NCBI RefSeq assembly: GCF_018449515.1
Contig: NZ_JAAVUQ010000016.1
Span: 1-64,000, forward strand
Source of the DNA: Caballeronia sp. dw_19
Lineage (GTDB): Bacteria; Pseudomonadota; Gammaproteobacteria; Burkholderiales; Burkholderiaceae
Direction of reading: 5' to 3'
DNA: 64,000 bases
Shown here: in pieces, positions 35,707-44,115 of the stretch
Position numbering within the stretch: position 1 is the first letter of the stretch
Layout: each line of letters begins with the position of its first letter
Notes under the pieces: model-generated
What the model saw: only the letters and a program-made list of their open reading frames with translations
The model's database searches: none
What the model was told of the DNA's origin: nothing
Program-made: the position numbers and the translations under genes

Positions 35707-36495
35707 CTACGGGGTGAGGCGCTTGCGCAAGAACTCCGCAACATCGGCCAGTGCCGGTGCGTGCGAGACGAGTTCGCCATGGGTGGTGCCGCCATGCCGT
35801 GTCATCTCTACCGGCACGCCCGCCGCAATCAGCTCTCTTGCGTAGGTCTCGCCGTCTGCACGAACCAGGGATGCTTCCGCGCTGGCGATCAACGTGGGCG
35901 GCAAGGTGCCGAGCCGTCGTGATTCGAGTGGCGCTGCATAAGGATGGATACGCTGCGAAGCGGTGGGAAGATAGGCGCGATAAAAGCGCGCGCATGCCTC
36001 GGCATCGAAATCATCGTTCGAGGAGGTGGCCTTGCTATCGATCAACCGGGTCATGCTCGGGTCGAGCAGCGGCGCCAGAAGCGCTTGCGCCGCCAGCCTG
36101 TGGACACCGCGGTCGCGTGCGATGGCGGCGAGGCCGGCCGCAATGCTTCCGCCCGCGTCATAGCCGACCGCAGCAAGACGCGTGGCGTCTGCGCCGTACG
36201 AACGTGCGTTGGATGCGGCCCACGCCAGCGCGAGATACGCGTCCTCGGTTGCGGCCGGAAACGGGAAGGCGGGTGCGAGCGAATACCCCACGGCAATAAC
36301 CCATGCCGGCGTGCTGGTCGCGAGAAACGAAGCGGGTTCGTTCGCGTCGTCGAGGCTTCCCTTGACGAAGCACCCTCCGTGGAAATACAACACGATGGGA
36401 AGCGCGCCGGATGTTATCGGCCGGTAGCTGCGCAATGTAATGTGCTGCGCGTGACCCGCGATTCCGATGTCGGATAATTCCAGCTTCGCTTTCAT
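35707..36495 (-). CDS. llpE: Alpha/beta-hydrolase, LlpE-like, with altered nucleophile
   Basis: A 262-residue protein of the hormone-sensitive-lipase-like alpha/beta-hydrolase branch. The oxyanion motif HGG (residues 39-41) and Asp/His-containing C-terminal segments (ASLVRADGE, RHGGTTHGE) are present. The nucleophile elbow, GDSAGG in the family, reads GYDAGG at residues 111-116, so the catalytic Ser is replaced by Asp113. Position at the head of an adaptor/RND/channel operon matches the llpE gene of Burkholderia ceo and bpeEF operons, which gives the symbol. It may therefore be a pseudoenzyme or use an Asp nucleophile as dehalogenases do. Start ATG 36495 is the only reasonable one. Confidence 0.78.
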   Translation of the reverse strand: MKAKLELSDIGIAGHAQHITLRSYRPITSGALPIVLYFHGGCFVKGSLDDANEPASFLATSTPAWVIAVGYSLAPAFPFPAATEDAYLALAWAASNARSYGADATRLAAVGYDAGGSIAAGLAAIARDRGVHRLAAQALLAPLLDPSMTRLIDSKATSSNDDFDAEACARFYRAYLPTASQRIHPYAAPLESRRLGTLPPTLIASAEASLVRADGETYARELIAAGVPVEMTRHGGTTHGELVSHAPALADVAEFLRKRLTP

Positions 36496-36601
36496 GTGAG
36501 GTGAGTGGAAATTCTCAATTAGAGGGGGATGTGAGCGTTATTCGCAGACCGGATTGTCCACATAACCCTCGTTGAGATAAACGTCTCACTTTCGACAAGA
36601 C

Positions 36602-36620
36602 AATTCGCTCGTAGCGAATT
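36602..36620. promoter_or_regulatory. Perfect dyad upstream of llpE, candidate LysR operator
   Basis: AATTCGCT-CGT-AGCGAATT is a perfect 8+8 dyad with a three-base centre and contains the LysR-type T-N11-A pattern. It lies 107 bases upstream of the LlpE-like start, between it and the LysR gene. Confidence 0.55.
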
Positions 36621-36763
36621 CTGTTATCAAAAGGGGAGCTAAAGGTTCGGGCGTGACAGGTCCGTCGGGCATCGCGCACGCAGTCGCTGAACTGCGCTTA
36701 CCTTGCCTTGCGAAGAATCGACTCGCGCTCTGGTGTCAGCGGCGCGGACCTGCCGGACGCCGG

Positions 36764-37762
36764 TCACATTGCCGTTGCATCCTCACTGCGTGGCGTGGCG
36801 ACTCGCGCAGGATGACGCGGCTTCAGGTACTGTGCGAGGCCCGGGGGCAGGGGGTTGTCGGCTCGCAGGATCTTGCACTGCTCGAAGAGCTCTGCGATCC
36901 ACTCTACAAAGACCCGCACTTGCGGCGAGAGACGGCGGTTCTGCGGATACACCGCAGAAATAGGAAAGGGCATGGGCCGCCATTTCTCCAGCACCTCGAT
37001 CAGCGTGCCGGACTGGAGATGGGGAAGCGCCAGGAAGTGCGGCACCTGGATAATGCCGAGTCCTTTCAAGCCGCATTGCAGGTACGCGTCGCCGTCGTTG
37101 GCCGCGAGCCTTGAGCGAATCTGGATTTCGACCGGCTTGCCGTCGACAACAAAATCCATCTCTACAATGCGGCCGTTGCGGCTGGAGAAGTAGTTCACCG
37201 CAATATGACGATCGAGGTCGGCGAGTGTCTTGGGTTCGCCGTTGCGCGCAAGATAGTCGGGGCTTGCGACGGTCACGAATTCCGAGACCCCTACCCGCCG
37301 TGCAACGAGCGTGGAGTCCTGCATCGGGCCCATGCGAATCGCGCAGTCCACACTATCCTGCACAAGGTCCACGGCCTTGTCGCCCACGCCGAGCATCAGG
37401 TCGATGTCAGGGTACCGAGCGTGGAAGTCATCCAGCGCGGGTACGACGATAAGCCGCCCGATCGAGCCCGGCATATCCACCTTGAGTTTGCCCCTGGGGC
37501 TGGCCGTTGTGGAGAACGAGTTCTCCGAGTCCTCGACCTCCGCGAGAATCCGCGAGCAGCGTTCGTAATACGCGGCGCCATCCGGCGTCACGCTGATGCG
37601 GCGGGTGGTCCGGTTCAGAAGCCGTACCTTGAGGTAAGCCTCGAGGTTCTGGATGATGGTGGTGACTGACGAGCGTGTCATGTGCAAGGAGTCAGCGGCA
37701 CCAGAGAAGCTGTTGGTGTCGACCACGCGGGTGAAGACCTGCATCGCCTGAAGTTTGTCCAT
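36764..37762 (-). CDS. LysR-family regulator adjacent to RND efflux operon
   Basis: A 332-residue LysR-type factor with the winged helix in residues about 1-60 (FTRVVDTNSFSGAADSLHMTRSSVTTIIQNLEAYL) and an effector domain from about residue 88. A 35-residue Pro/Arg-rich tail follows the domain. It lies on the same strand and 268 bases upstream of the efflux operon, with a perfect dyad between them, so it is a candidate for the CeoR/BpeT role, but its domain sequence alone does not prove orthology to those regulators. The general LysR branch that controls dehydrogenases and esterases is the alternative. Confidence 0.87.
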   Translation of the reverse strand: MDKLQAMQVFTRVVDTNSFSGAADSLHMTRSSVTTIIQNLEAYLKVRLLNRTTRRISVTPDGAAYYERCSRILAEVEDSENSFSTTASPRGKLKVDMPGSIGRLIVVPALDDFHARYPDIDLMLGVGDKAVDLVQDSVDCAIRMGPMQDSTLVARRVGVSEFVTVASPDYLARNGEPKTLADLDRHIAVNYFSSRNGRIVEMDFVVDGKPVEIQIRSRLAANDGDAYLQCGLKGLGIIQVPHFLALPHLQSGTLIEVLEKWRPMPFPISAVYPQNRRLSPQVRVFVEWIAELFEQCKILRADNPLPPGLAQYLKPRHPARVATPRSEDATAM

Positions 37763-37810
37763 TGTGTTTGAGTCTCTGCAAGGGTCACCGGCCTGGGCGC
37801 CCGCGACGCG

Positions 37811-38503
37811 TCATTCAGGAGCGCCTGACAGTTCACCTGGCGCCCGGCGGGAGAGGCGCTGAATCTCACCGGCGAGCGCTTCTATGTAGGGGTCGTGGAG
37901 GCTGCACTGCTTAAGCGCGGCATGTAGCTTGAACACATACTCGGCGTTGCTGCCAAACTTGCCCGCGGTAGTTGCCACGAGCGGTGCCACCGTCGACACA
38001 CGCGAATCAGCTTCGTATTGCTCGCGATGTGTGTCAGCCACAAACGCAATCGCGTGGGTCTCGGTGCCGTCGTCAAGCGTGACGGGTGCCCACGTTGGCG
38101 CGTAGGAACCCAATACCATCTCGCGAATCCACACGACTCGCAGCTCTTCATCGGTCGTCGCCCGGGGCAGCCTCAAAGCCACGCCGTGGGCATGCCCTCC
38201 GGCCTCGAGCGCGAGCATCCGACCGGGCATCTCGGGGCTGGCGCGACCAGCGACCATCCGAAGGCAGAAACTGCGATGCCAGTCGTGCAGCGTCGCGACC
38301 TGGCGCTTATCGAAGTCCACCAACGGGTTCCACATGAGCGAGCCGTACGCGAAAATCCACACGTCCTCCGCGTCCTTGGGGCGCAGCTTCATGGTGTCGG
38401 TGAGAGAGCGCTCGATTCGCTCCTGCGTCCAAAGATTCGGCAGGGACTCGAAGTTCTCGAGATAAGCACCTGAGTGAATCGCCTGTCGTGTCAGCATCGC
38501 CAT
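37811..38503 (-). CDS. chaC: ChaC-type glutathione-specific gamma-glutamylcyclotransferase
   Basis: Predicted cytosolic enzyme that splits glutathione into 5-oxoproline and Cys-Gly; 230 residues, matching bacterial ChaC length. The diagnostic glycine-rich substrate loop FAYGSLMWNP starts near residue 50, and the following strand-rich domain with WHRSFCLRMVAGRASPEMPGRMLAL is typical. The last 20 residues are a variable tail. It stands alone, 48 bases downstream of the LysR gene start on the same strand, with no terminator seen between it and the LysR gene, so cotranscription is possible. Two in-frame ATGs lie six bases apart at 38503 and 38497. Confidence 0.88.
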   Translation of the reverse strand: MAMLTRQAIHSGAYLENFESLPNLWTQERIERSLTDTMKLRPKDAEDVWIFAYGSLMWNPLVDFDKRQVATLHDWHRSFCLRMVAGRASPEMPGRMLALEAGGHAHGVALRLPRATTDEELRVVWIREMVLGSYAPTWAPVTLDDGTETHAIAFVADTHREQYEADSRVSTVAPLVATTAGKFGSNAEYVFKLHAALKQCSLHDPYIEALAGEIQRLSRRAPGELSGAPE

Positions 38504-38664
38504 TGCCCGGTCAAGGTTGGAAATGCCCGGGTGTCATACGGCGGCATCAGGAAAGTACGATCAGCCATTCACCCAAGCTTGACCCGAATATGACCGCGGT
38601 CCCTTGCCGAATAAATACTGACGCGGGAGACGCTTTGGCGATTCTGGAGCGACAATCCAACTGC

Positions 38665-38694
38665 GCCTCTGCCTCTGCCTCTGCTTCTACCTCT
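38665..38694 (+). repeat. Hexanucleotide repeat next to DUF3331 stop codon
   Basis: Three perfect GCCTCT units (38665-38682) followed by two degenerate ones (GCTTCT, ACCTCT). The DUF3331 stop codon at 38687-38689 lies within the degenerate part, so copy-number change would mostly affect the 3' flank. Confidence 0.6.
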
Positions 38695-39310
38695 TTATGA
38701 CCCTGGGCCTGACCGCAGCCGCTGGCAGCACCGGTTGCGGCTCGGGTAAGCCGTCGCGAATCTTGCGCAGCGCCGACGCGAGAATCATTGCGTCGCCGTT
38801 CAGGGGTGCCACGCCGCCTCGCGTTTTGGGCCTGTACACCGAGTCGCCCTTGCTGATGTGCATGCCGGAGAGCGCGCACCGTCCGGACCGGCGCGAGAGA
38901 GTCTGCGACCAGATTTGTTCTTCATAGTTACAGAGCGTAGGGTCGTGCCACGACAAGGCCACGAGCGAGTTCGCCAGTTGTTCGAGGACTGTCACGGTGA
39001 AGGTACGAAGCTCGCGGCGGCCCGCCCGTGAGCTCACTGCGGGCCGCGGGAACCGAGGGCGTACGAGCTCCTCGGGGAACTCGTCGGGCGGGTCGGAAAA
39101 TTGCAGCAACGCGAGCAGCATCCGGGACCACGGGTCTGAATCCGTCGGCACGATGCTGTCACTCTCCCGCCGCGGCTGCGCGGATCTGCCCTGAGCGGCT
39201 GAAGATGGGTCGGTGGATGCCAGTGTTTGCAGAGCGGGGGAAGGGTAGGTCGTGCCGGTCTCCGACAGGAGCTCGGCAGGCACACGATAGCGTTCAGCGT
39301 TCAACATCAT
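38687..39310 (-). CDS. DUF3331 domain protein
   Basis: A 207-residue protein of a family known almost only from Burkholderia-group bacteria, function unknown. The conserved domain occupies residues about 95-190 with TVLEQLANSLVALSWHDPT, RRSGRCALSGMHISKGDSVYRP and NGDAMILASALRKI; the two Cys-type positions and the short beta turns recall a small nucleic-acid-binding or zinc-ribbon-like fold, which is only an impression. The N-terminal 70 residues are low-complexity. ATG-ATG at 39310/39307 follows AGAGGA; the second is better spaced. No obvious partner genes. Confidence 0.8.
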   Translation of the reverse strand: MMLNAERYRVPAELLSETGTTYPSPALQTLASTDPSSAAQGRSAQPRRESDSIVPTDSDPWSRMLLALLQFSDPPDEFPEELVRPRFPRPAVSSRAGRRELRTFTVTVLEQLANSLVALSWHDPTLCNYEEQIWSQTLSRRSGRCALSGMHISKGDSVYRPKTRGGVAPLNGDAMILASALRKIRDGLPEPQPVLPAAAVRPRVIKR

Positions 39311-39371
39311 CTTCCTCTCATCGGGTAAGAGTCGGAGCGGTTATCGAACAACGGGGCGTGACGCGAAACGC

Positions 39372-39500
39372 CTATTGGATGCAGATGGCCGACAGGTCTA
39401 CGGTGCGCCGGTAGACACTTCTGTTGAGCCACGAAACGAAGGTGTATTCGACGTAGGCGTTAGCGCCAATGAAGAGCCAGGTATGCAGAACATGCGGCAC
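39372..39500 (-). CDS. Possible small protein of 42 residues
   Basis: A GTG-initiated frame with a good ribosome site (AAAGGA, seven bases upstream) encoding a mostly hydrophobic N-terminal half (HVLHTWLFIGANAYVEYTFVSWL) and a short polar tail. One membrane helix is conceivable. It lies 61 bases upstream of the DUF3331 gene on the same strand and could be cotranscribed. It has no family I recognise; it may be an uORF-like leader or chance. Confidence 0.3.
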   Translation of the reverse strand: MPHVLHTWLFIGANAYVEYTFVSWLNRSVYRRTVDLSAICIQ

Positions 39501-40001
39501 GGTGAATTCCTTTGAGGCAGAAGATGCGGTTAAAGGGAAAACGGTCGGGCGCGGCAACGCGCGGGCAAAAGTGCCGGCATGCCGAATCGCTGTTCTGCAC
39601 GGTCAATGAGGCTGCTTGTGCGCGGGGAGGGTGCTTCGCTGTCATCCGGCGAGCGCAAGAACGCGATGACTTAAGCGTAGTGAGCGCGGGTGGGGGAAGC
39701 TATTCTACGGTCGGGTAGGACGATGCCTCGAAAAGCGTAATCGCGATATACGGCGGTATAGCTCACAATCTGGGTACGCTTCGCAAAAGATCGAGCGCTT
39801 TGAGGGGAACCGCTTAGTCGGATCTTCACTGCCCTTATACGGACGTATATGATGACAAGGAAAACGGAAGCATCGAAAAGTGGCTGTCAGCTTTCGCTCA
39901 CGTAAAGAATCGGCAGCACGCACAACCTTCAAGGCATGGTTCCAGCATGCCGATGCTACGCGCTGCCATGGCGCAGCGGTCTCGCCGTAGGGAGGGACGT
40001 A
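39501..40001. other. Intergenic region upstream of sensor kinase
   Basis: About 500 bases with no supported gene. The frames opening at 39936 and 39947 are upstream extensions of, or shadows on, the kinase gene. Promoter elements could not be assigned with confidence. Confidence 0.45.
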
Positions 40002-41846
40002 GTGGGAACAATCGGTTCGTCATACAAGAGCAGCGCGCCCGGTTATCTGGTGCGGCTGTGGATTGGCGGCTGTGTAGCGCTAGGTATCATTGCTGCCGTC
40101 TGTTTCTACTTCCAGCTGAATCTGGCCACTACGGGCTTCAGCCTGTTGATCGCCATTGTGCTGTTGTCGCTTCTGGACAGCTTCGTTTCTTCAGCTATCT
40201 TTTCCGTTGTGGGCGCGTCGTTGCTGAACGTGCTCTTTACTCCGCCCATTTTCAGTTTCCGGATCCAGAAGCTTCAGGACTATTTTCCCCTGATGGCTTT
40301 CTTCGTCACGTCGCTTGCCATTACCTCGCTTGTGCGGCGCTCGCGGCGCATGGAGCAGACCCAGCGTGCTCAGGCACGCCTGCTTGACCTGACCCATGAC
40401 ACGGTATTCGTGCGTGACAAGGACGAGGTCATCGCCTACTGGAACCACGCCGCGGAGGTGCTGTATGGCTGGAGCAAGGCTGAAGCGACCGGCAAGCTCG
40501 CCCACGAATTGCTCAAGACAGTATTCCCCGCACCGCGTGAAGAGATTGGTCAGATGCTCCTGCAAGAGGGGCATTGGGAGGGTGAACTGGTCCACACCAA
40601 ACGCGACGGCACCCAGGTCACCGTGGCTAGCCGGTGGACCTTGCAGCACGATGAAAATGGCGCGCCGCTCGCAACGCTCGAAACGAACAATGACATCACG
40701 CAGCGCAAGCGCGCCGAGGAGTTGCTGCGTAAAAGCCAGGCGCAATATCTTGCTGAAGCGCAAAAGCTGAGCCGTACCGGGAGCTTTGGGTGGAACGTGG
40801 CGACCGGGGAAATATTCTGGTCGGAGCAGGCATTCGAGATTTTCGAGCATGACCCGGCGAGCGCGCCGACCCTCGAGACGGTGCGGCGTCGCGTGCATCC
40901 CGAAGACCTGCCTATCTTCGAACAGATGCTCAGCCAGCTCAGCAATACGGCAGACGATTTCGATATCCAGCTGCGGCTGCTTTTCCCCGATGGCCATATC
41001 AAGTATCTGCATGTCGTCGCTCATGGTGCGCAAGGAGAGGCGGACAAACGCCAGTTCATCGGTGCTGTCATGGATATAACCGCCATGAGGCAAACCGAAG
41101 CGCAACTGCAGCAGGCCCAGAATGATCTAGCGCGCGCGAGCCGCATCTCGGCGCTCGGCGAGCTGAGCGCGTCCATTGCCCATGAGGTTGGTCAGCCGCT
41201 GGCGGCCATTGTCACGAATGGAGAAGCGTGCCTGCGCTGGTTGCGGCGGCAACCGCCCAATATGGAAGAGATCGAGGGTTGTGTCACGCAGATGACCGAT
41301 GAGGGCAATCGTGCCGCCGACATCGTTCATCGCGTGAGGATGCTCATGAAGGGTTCGCCACCCGCGCGCGCCGCGGTCGAGATGAACGAACTCGTCCGGG
41401 AATCCACTGCGCTGATCCGGGCGGAAGTGGCGCGCCACGAGGGCTCGCTCGTGCTGCTGCCCGCGCCCGTGCTGCCCCCGGTGCTGGCCGACCGCGTGCA
41501 GCTCCAGCAGGTGCTCATCAATATCATCATCAACGGCATGCAGTCGATGTCAGCGGTCCCGGGCAAGCGCGAAATGGTTATCTCCACGACAACCGATCCC
41601 GAAGGCAATGTGGTGGTCTCCGTTCGCGACAGCGGGCCCGGTATCTCCGAGCAGAACCTGCCGCGCCTCTTCGATGCCTTCTTCACAACCCGAAGCACGG
41701 GCATGGGAATGGGGCTGGCCATCTGCAGTTCGATCATCGAATCACATGGGGGGCAAATCTGGGCGGCCAACAATCCGGATGGCGGGGCGACCTTCAGCTT
41801 TTCCCTTCCCGCAGCCATGCTTCCGGCCTCCGTCACAGTCGGCTAA
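40002..41846 (+). CDS. Membrane sensor histidine kinase with DUF4118 and two PAS domains
   Basis: A 614-residue inner-membrane sensor. Residues about 15-110 form three or four helices of the DUF4118 (KdpD-like) type. Two PAS domains follow (about 120-235 and 250-365; the first has HAAEVLYGWSKAEATG). Then come the dimerisation/phosphoacceptor helix with His394 in SIAHEVGQPLAAIVTNGEA and the HATPase domain with VRDSGPGIS and STGMGMGLAICSSIIESHGG. The FixL/DctB-type H-box is intact. Start: GTG 40002 with GGAGGG five bases earlier is much better than the upstream opening at 39936. The receiver gene follows after 176 bases and is its likely partner. The signal is unknown; PAS domains often sense redox or small ligands. 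Confidence 0.87.
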   Translation: MGTIGSSYKSSAPGYLVRLWIGGCVALGIIAAVCFYFQLNLATTGFSLLIAIVLLSLLDSFVSSAIFSVVGASLLNVLFTPPIFSFRIQKLQDYFPLMAFFVTSLAITSLVRRSRRMEQTQRAQARLLDLTHDTVFVRDKDEVIAYWNHAAEVLYGWSKAEATGKLAHELLKTVFPAPREEIGQMLLQEGHWEGELVHTKRDGTQVTVASRWTLQHDENGAPLATLETNNDITQRKRAEELLRKSQAQYLAEAQKLSRTGSFGWNVATGEIFWSEQAFEIFEHDPASAPTLETVRRRVHPEDLPIFEQMLSQLSNTADDFDIQLRLLFPDGHIKYLHVVAHGAQGEADKRQFIGAVMDITAMRQTEAQLQQAQNDLARASRISALGELSASIAHEVGQPLAAIVTNGEACLRWLRRQPPNMEEIEGCVTQMTDEGNRAADIVHRVRMLMKGSPPARAAVEMNELVRESTALIRAEVARHEGSLVLLPAPVLPPVLADRVQLQQVLINIIINGMQSMSAVPGKREMVISTTTDPEGNVVVSVRDSGPGISEQNLPRLFDAFFTTRSTGMGMGLAICSSIIESHGGQIWAANNPDGGATFSFSLPAAMLPASVTVG

Positions 41847-41887
41847 AGAAGAAGAGCGGAGGTCCGCTGGGAGCGCGCTGCACGGCT

Positions 41888-41928
41888 AAACCCGGTTATA
41901 CATTCGTATCATCGCGAAGGCCGGGTTT
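41888..41928 (+). terminator. Possible weak terminator after kinase gene
   Basis: AAACCCGG and CCGGGTTT could pair over a 25-base loop 41 bases after the kinase stop. The loop is large and the T-run is short, so attenuation rather than full termination is possible between kinase and receiver genes. Confidence 0.3.
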
Positions 41929-42022
41929 GTAAGGTAGGCTTTAGACTACAAGAAGGACGAGCGCAATTTCACCGCCCGTTATCCCTTGGGAGAGAGAGGT
42001 CGAGGGCCGCGTCTTGCAGAAA

Positions 42023-42385
42023 ATGCCTGTCATATCAATTGTCGACGACGACCAGGCTGTTCGCCGCGCACTAGGGAGCCTGGTGCGTTCGATGGGTTGG
42101 GAAGCCCGCATGTTCGAGTCGGCAGAGGAGTTTCTCGCATCGGGAGAGGCGGTGGACACGTCATGCCTGATTTCCGATATCCGCATGACAGGCATGTCAG
42201 GGGTTGAAATGCACGAGCGTCTCGTGGCGCAGGGCCAGGCGCCCGTGACCATCTTTATCAGCGCGTATCCAACGCCTTCCTTGCAGGCCAGGGCCGTTGG
42301 AAACGGCGCCCTGGTGCTCCTGCAGAAGCCCTACCAGCCGTCGGTGATGACGCACTGGCTCTCGGTTGCGGTCGGCGTGCCGTAG
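42023..42385 (+). CDS. Receiver-only response regulator
   Basis: A 120-residue FixJ-type receiver domain without an output domain. The acidic pocket (Asp8-Asp10 in VDDDQAVR), phosphoacceptor Asp52 (SDIRM), switch Ser80 (FISAYPT) and Lys102 (LLQKPYQ) are all in place, so it should be phosphorylated. With no DNA-binding part, it probably acts by protein contact, as a phosphate sink or in a relay. A TTG at 42014 has a better-placed GAGGG than the ATG at 42023, so the protein may start three residues earlier. The sensor kinase upstream is its likely donor. Confidence 0.85.
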   Translation: MPVISIVDDDQAVRRALGSLVRSMGWEARMFESAEEFLASGEAVDTSCLISDIRMTGMSGVEMHERLVAQGQAPVTIFISAYPTPSLQARAVGNGALVLLQKPYQPSVMTHWLSVAVGVP

Positions 42386-42441
42386 GCGGGCTGTGGAGCG
42401 CTAACGCCTGGCAAGCAGAGCCGCGCAAACCCCTAAGCTCT

Positions 42442-44115
42442 TCACATATTCGGATAATTCGGCCCACCGCCACCTTCTGGCGGGACCCACACAATGTTCT
42501 GCGTCGGGTCTTTGATATCGCAAGTCTTGCAGTGCACGCAGTTCTGCGCGTTGATCTGCAAGCGCTCGCTGCCGTCATCGTTCTTCACAAATTCGTATAC
42601 CTGTGCCGGGCAATACCGTCCTTCCGGCCCGGCGTAGGTTCTTAAATTCACATCCACCGGCACCGATGCATCCTTCAGCGTCAAATGCGGCGGCTGGTTT
42701 TCCTCGTGATTCGTGTTCGATATAAACACCGACGCCAGCCGGTCGAACGTCAACTTCCCATCCGGCTTCGGATACACGATCGGCTTGCATTGCGACGCGG
42801 GTTTAAGCGTTTCGTTATCGGCGTGCTGGTGATGCAGCGTCCACGGCACATTGCCGCCCAAGACCTTCTGCTCGAACCCGACCATCAACGTGCCGAGATA
42901 CAAACCCTTGCTCATCCATTGCTTGAAGTTACGTGCACGATATAACTCGGTCTTGAGCCACGAGCGATCGAACGCTTCGGGGTAGGCACTCAGTTCGTCG
43001 GCTTGACGACCGGCTTGCACGGCGTCGAACGCGGCTTCGGCGGCCATTTTGCCGGACTTGATCGCGGCGTGACTGCCCTTGATCCGCGATGCGTTCAGGA
43101 ATCCGGCGTCGTCGCCGGCCAGCGCTCCGCCCGGGAACACCAGCTTCGGCAAGGACATCAAACCGCCGGCCGTGATCGCCCGCGCGCCATACGACACCCG
43201 CTTGCCGCCTTCGAGGAACGTGCGGATAGCCGGATGCGTCTTGTAGCGCTGGAATTCCTCAAACGGCGACAGGTACGGATTCGAATACCCCAGCCCGACG
43301 ACAAAGCCCACCATCACCTGGTTATCGTCCATGTGATAGAGGAACGAGCCGCCGTAGGTATCGTTTTCCAGCGGCCAGCCAGCCGTGTGAATCACGAGCC
43401 CGGGCTTGTGTTTCGAGGGATCGATTTGCCACAGTTCCTTGATACCGAGGCCGTAGACTTGCGGATCGGCGTCGCGGCCGAGCTTGAATTTATCGGTGAG
43501 CTGACGGCCCAGATTGCCGCGTGCGCCTTCGCAGAACAGCGTGTATTTGGCGTGCAGTTCCATGCCGAGCTGGAAGTTGCCGGTCGGCTCGCCGTCCTTG
43601 CCCACGCCCATGTTGCCCGTCGCCACGCCGCGCACGGCGCCGTCTTCGGTGTAGAGAACTTCTGCCGCAGGAAAGCCCGGGAATATTTCAACGCCCAGCG
43701 CTTCAGCCTGTTGCCCCAGCCAGCGCGTGACGTTCGCGAGACTCACGACATAGTTGCCGTGGTTCTTGAAGTTGTCGGGAAGCAGCCAGTTGGGCACCTG
43801 TTTTGCACCGTCCTTCGATAAAAACAGGAAGCGGTCCTCGGTGACTTCCACATCGAGCGGTGCGCCCTGGGTCTTCCAGTCGGGGAGCAATTCGCTTAAA
43901 CCCCGTGGGTCCATCACCGCACCCGAGAGAATGTGCGCACCGATCTCGGAGCCTTTCTCCAGCACGCAGACGCCGAGTTCGACGCCTTTTTCCTGCGCAA
44001 GCTGCTTCAGCCGGATAGCCGCCGATAGCCCCGCAGGACCGCCGCCCACGATCACGACGTCGTACTCCATGGATTCACGGGGACCGTGTTGTTTGATGAG
44101 CGCTTGGTTATCCAT
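42442..44115 (-). CDS. etfD: Electron-transfer flavoprotein:ubiquinone oxidoreductase
   Basis: Membrane-associated flavoprotein that passes electrons from ETF to ubiquinone; 557 residues, usual for the family. It has the FAD-binding motif VVIVGGGPAGLSAAIRL near residue 20, a central amphipathic/quinone-binding region (KLVFPGGALAGDDAGFLN) and the C-terminal [4Fe-4S] domain with Cys residues in GRYCPAQVYEF and QNCVHCKTCDIKDPTQNI. It is the last gene of an operon with dedicated ETF and a FAD oxidoreductase and overlaps the HutD-like gene by eight bases. Its presence means that the upstream dehydrogenase feeds the respiratory chain directly. ATG 44115 used; a downstream ATG is before MEYDVVIVGG. 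Confidence 0.95.
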   Translation of the reverse strand: MDNQALIKQHGPRESMEYDVVIVGGGPAGLSAAIRLKQLAQEKGVELGVCVLEKGSEIGAHILSGAVMDPRGLSELLPDWKTQGAPLDVEVTEDRFLFLSKDGAKQVPNWLLPDNFKNHGNYVVSLANVTRWLGQQAEALGVEIFPGFPAAEVLYTEDGAVRGVATGNMGVGKDGEPTGNFQLGMELHAKYTLFCEGARGNLGRQLTDKFKLGRDADPQVYGLGIKELWQIDPSKHKPGLVIHTAGWPLENDTYGGSFLYHMDDNQVMVGFVVGLGYSNPYLSPFEEFQRYKTHPAIRTFLEGGKRVSYGARAITAGGLMSLPKLVFPGGALAGDDAGFLNASRIKGSHAAIKSGKMAAEAAFDAVQAGRQADELSAYPEAFDRSWLKTELYRARNFKQWMSKGLYLGTLMVGFEQKVLGGNVPWTLHHQHADNETLKPASQCKPIVYPKPDGKLTFDRLASVFISNTNHEENQPPHLTLKDASVPVDVNLRTYAGPEGRYCPAQVYEFVKNDDGSERLQINAQNCVHCKTCDIKDPTQNIVWVPPEGGGGPNYPNM

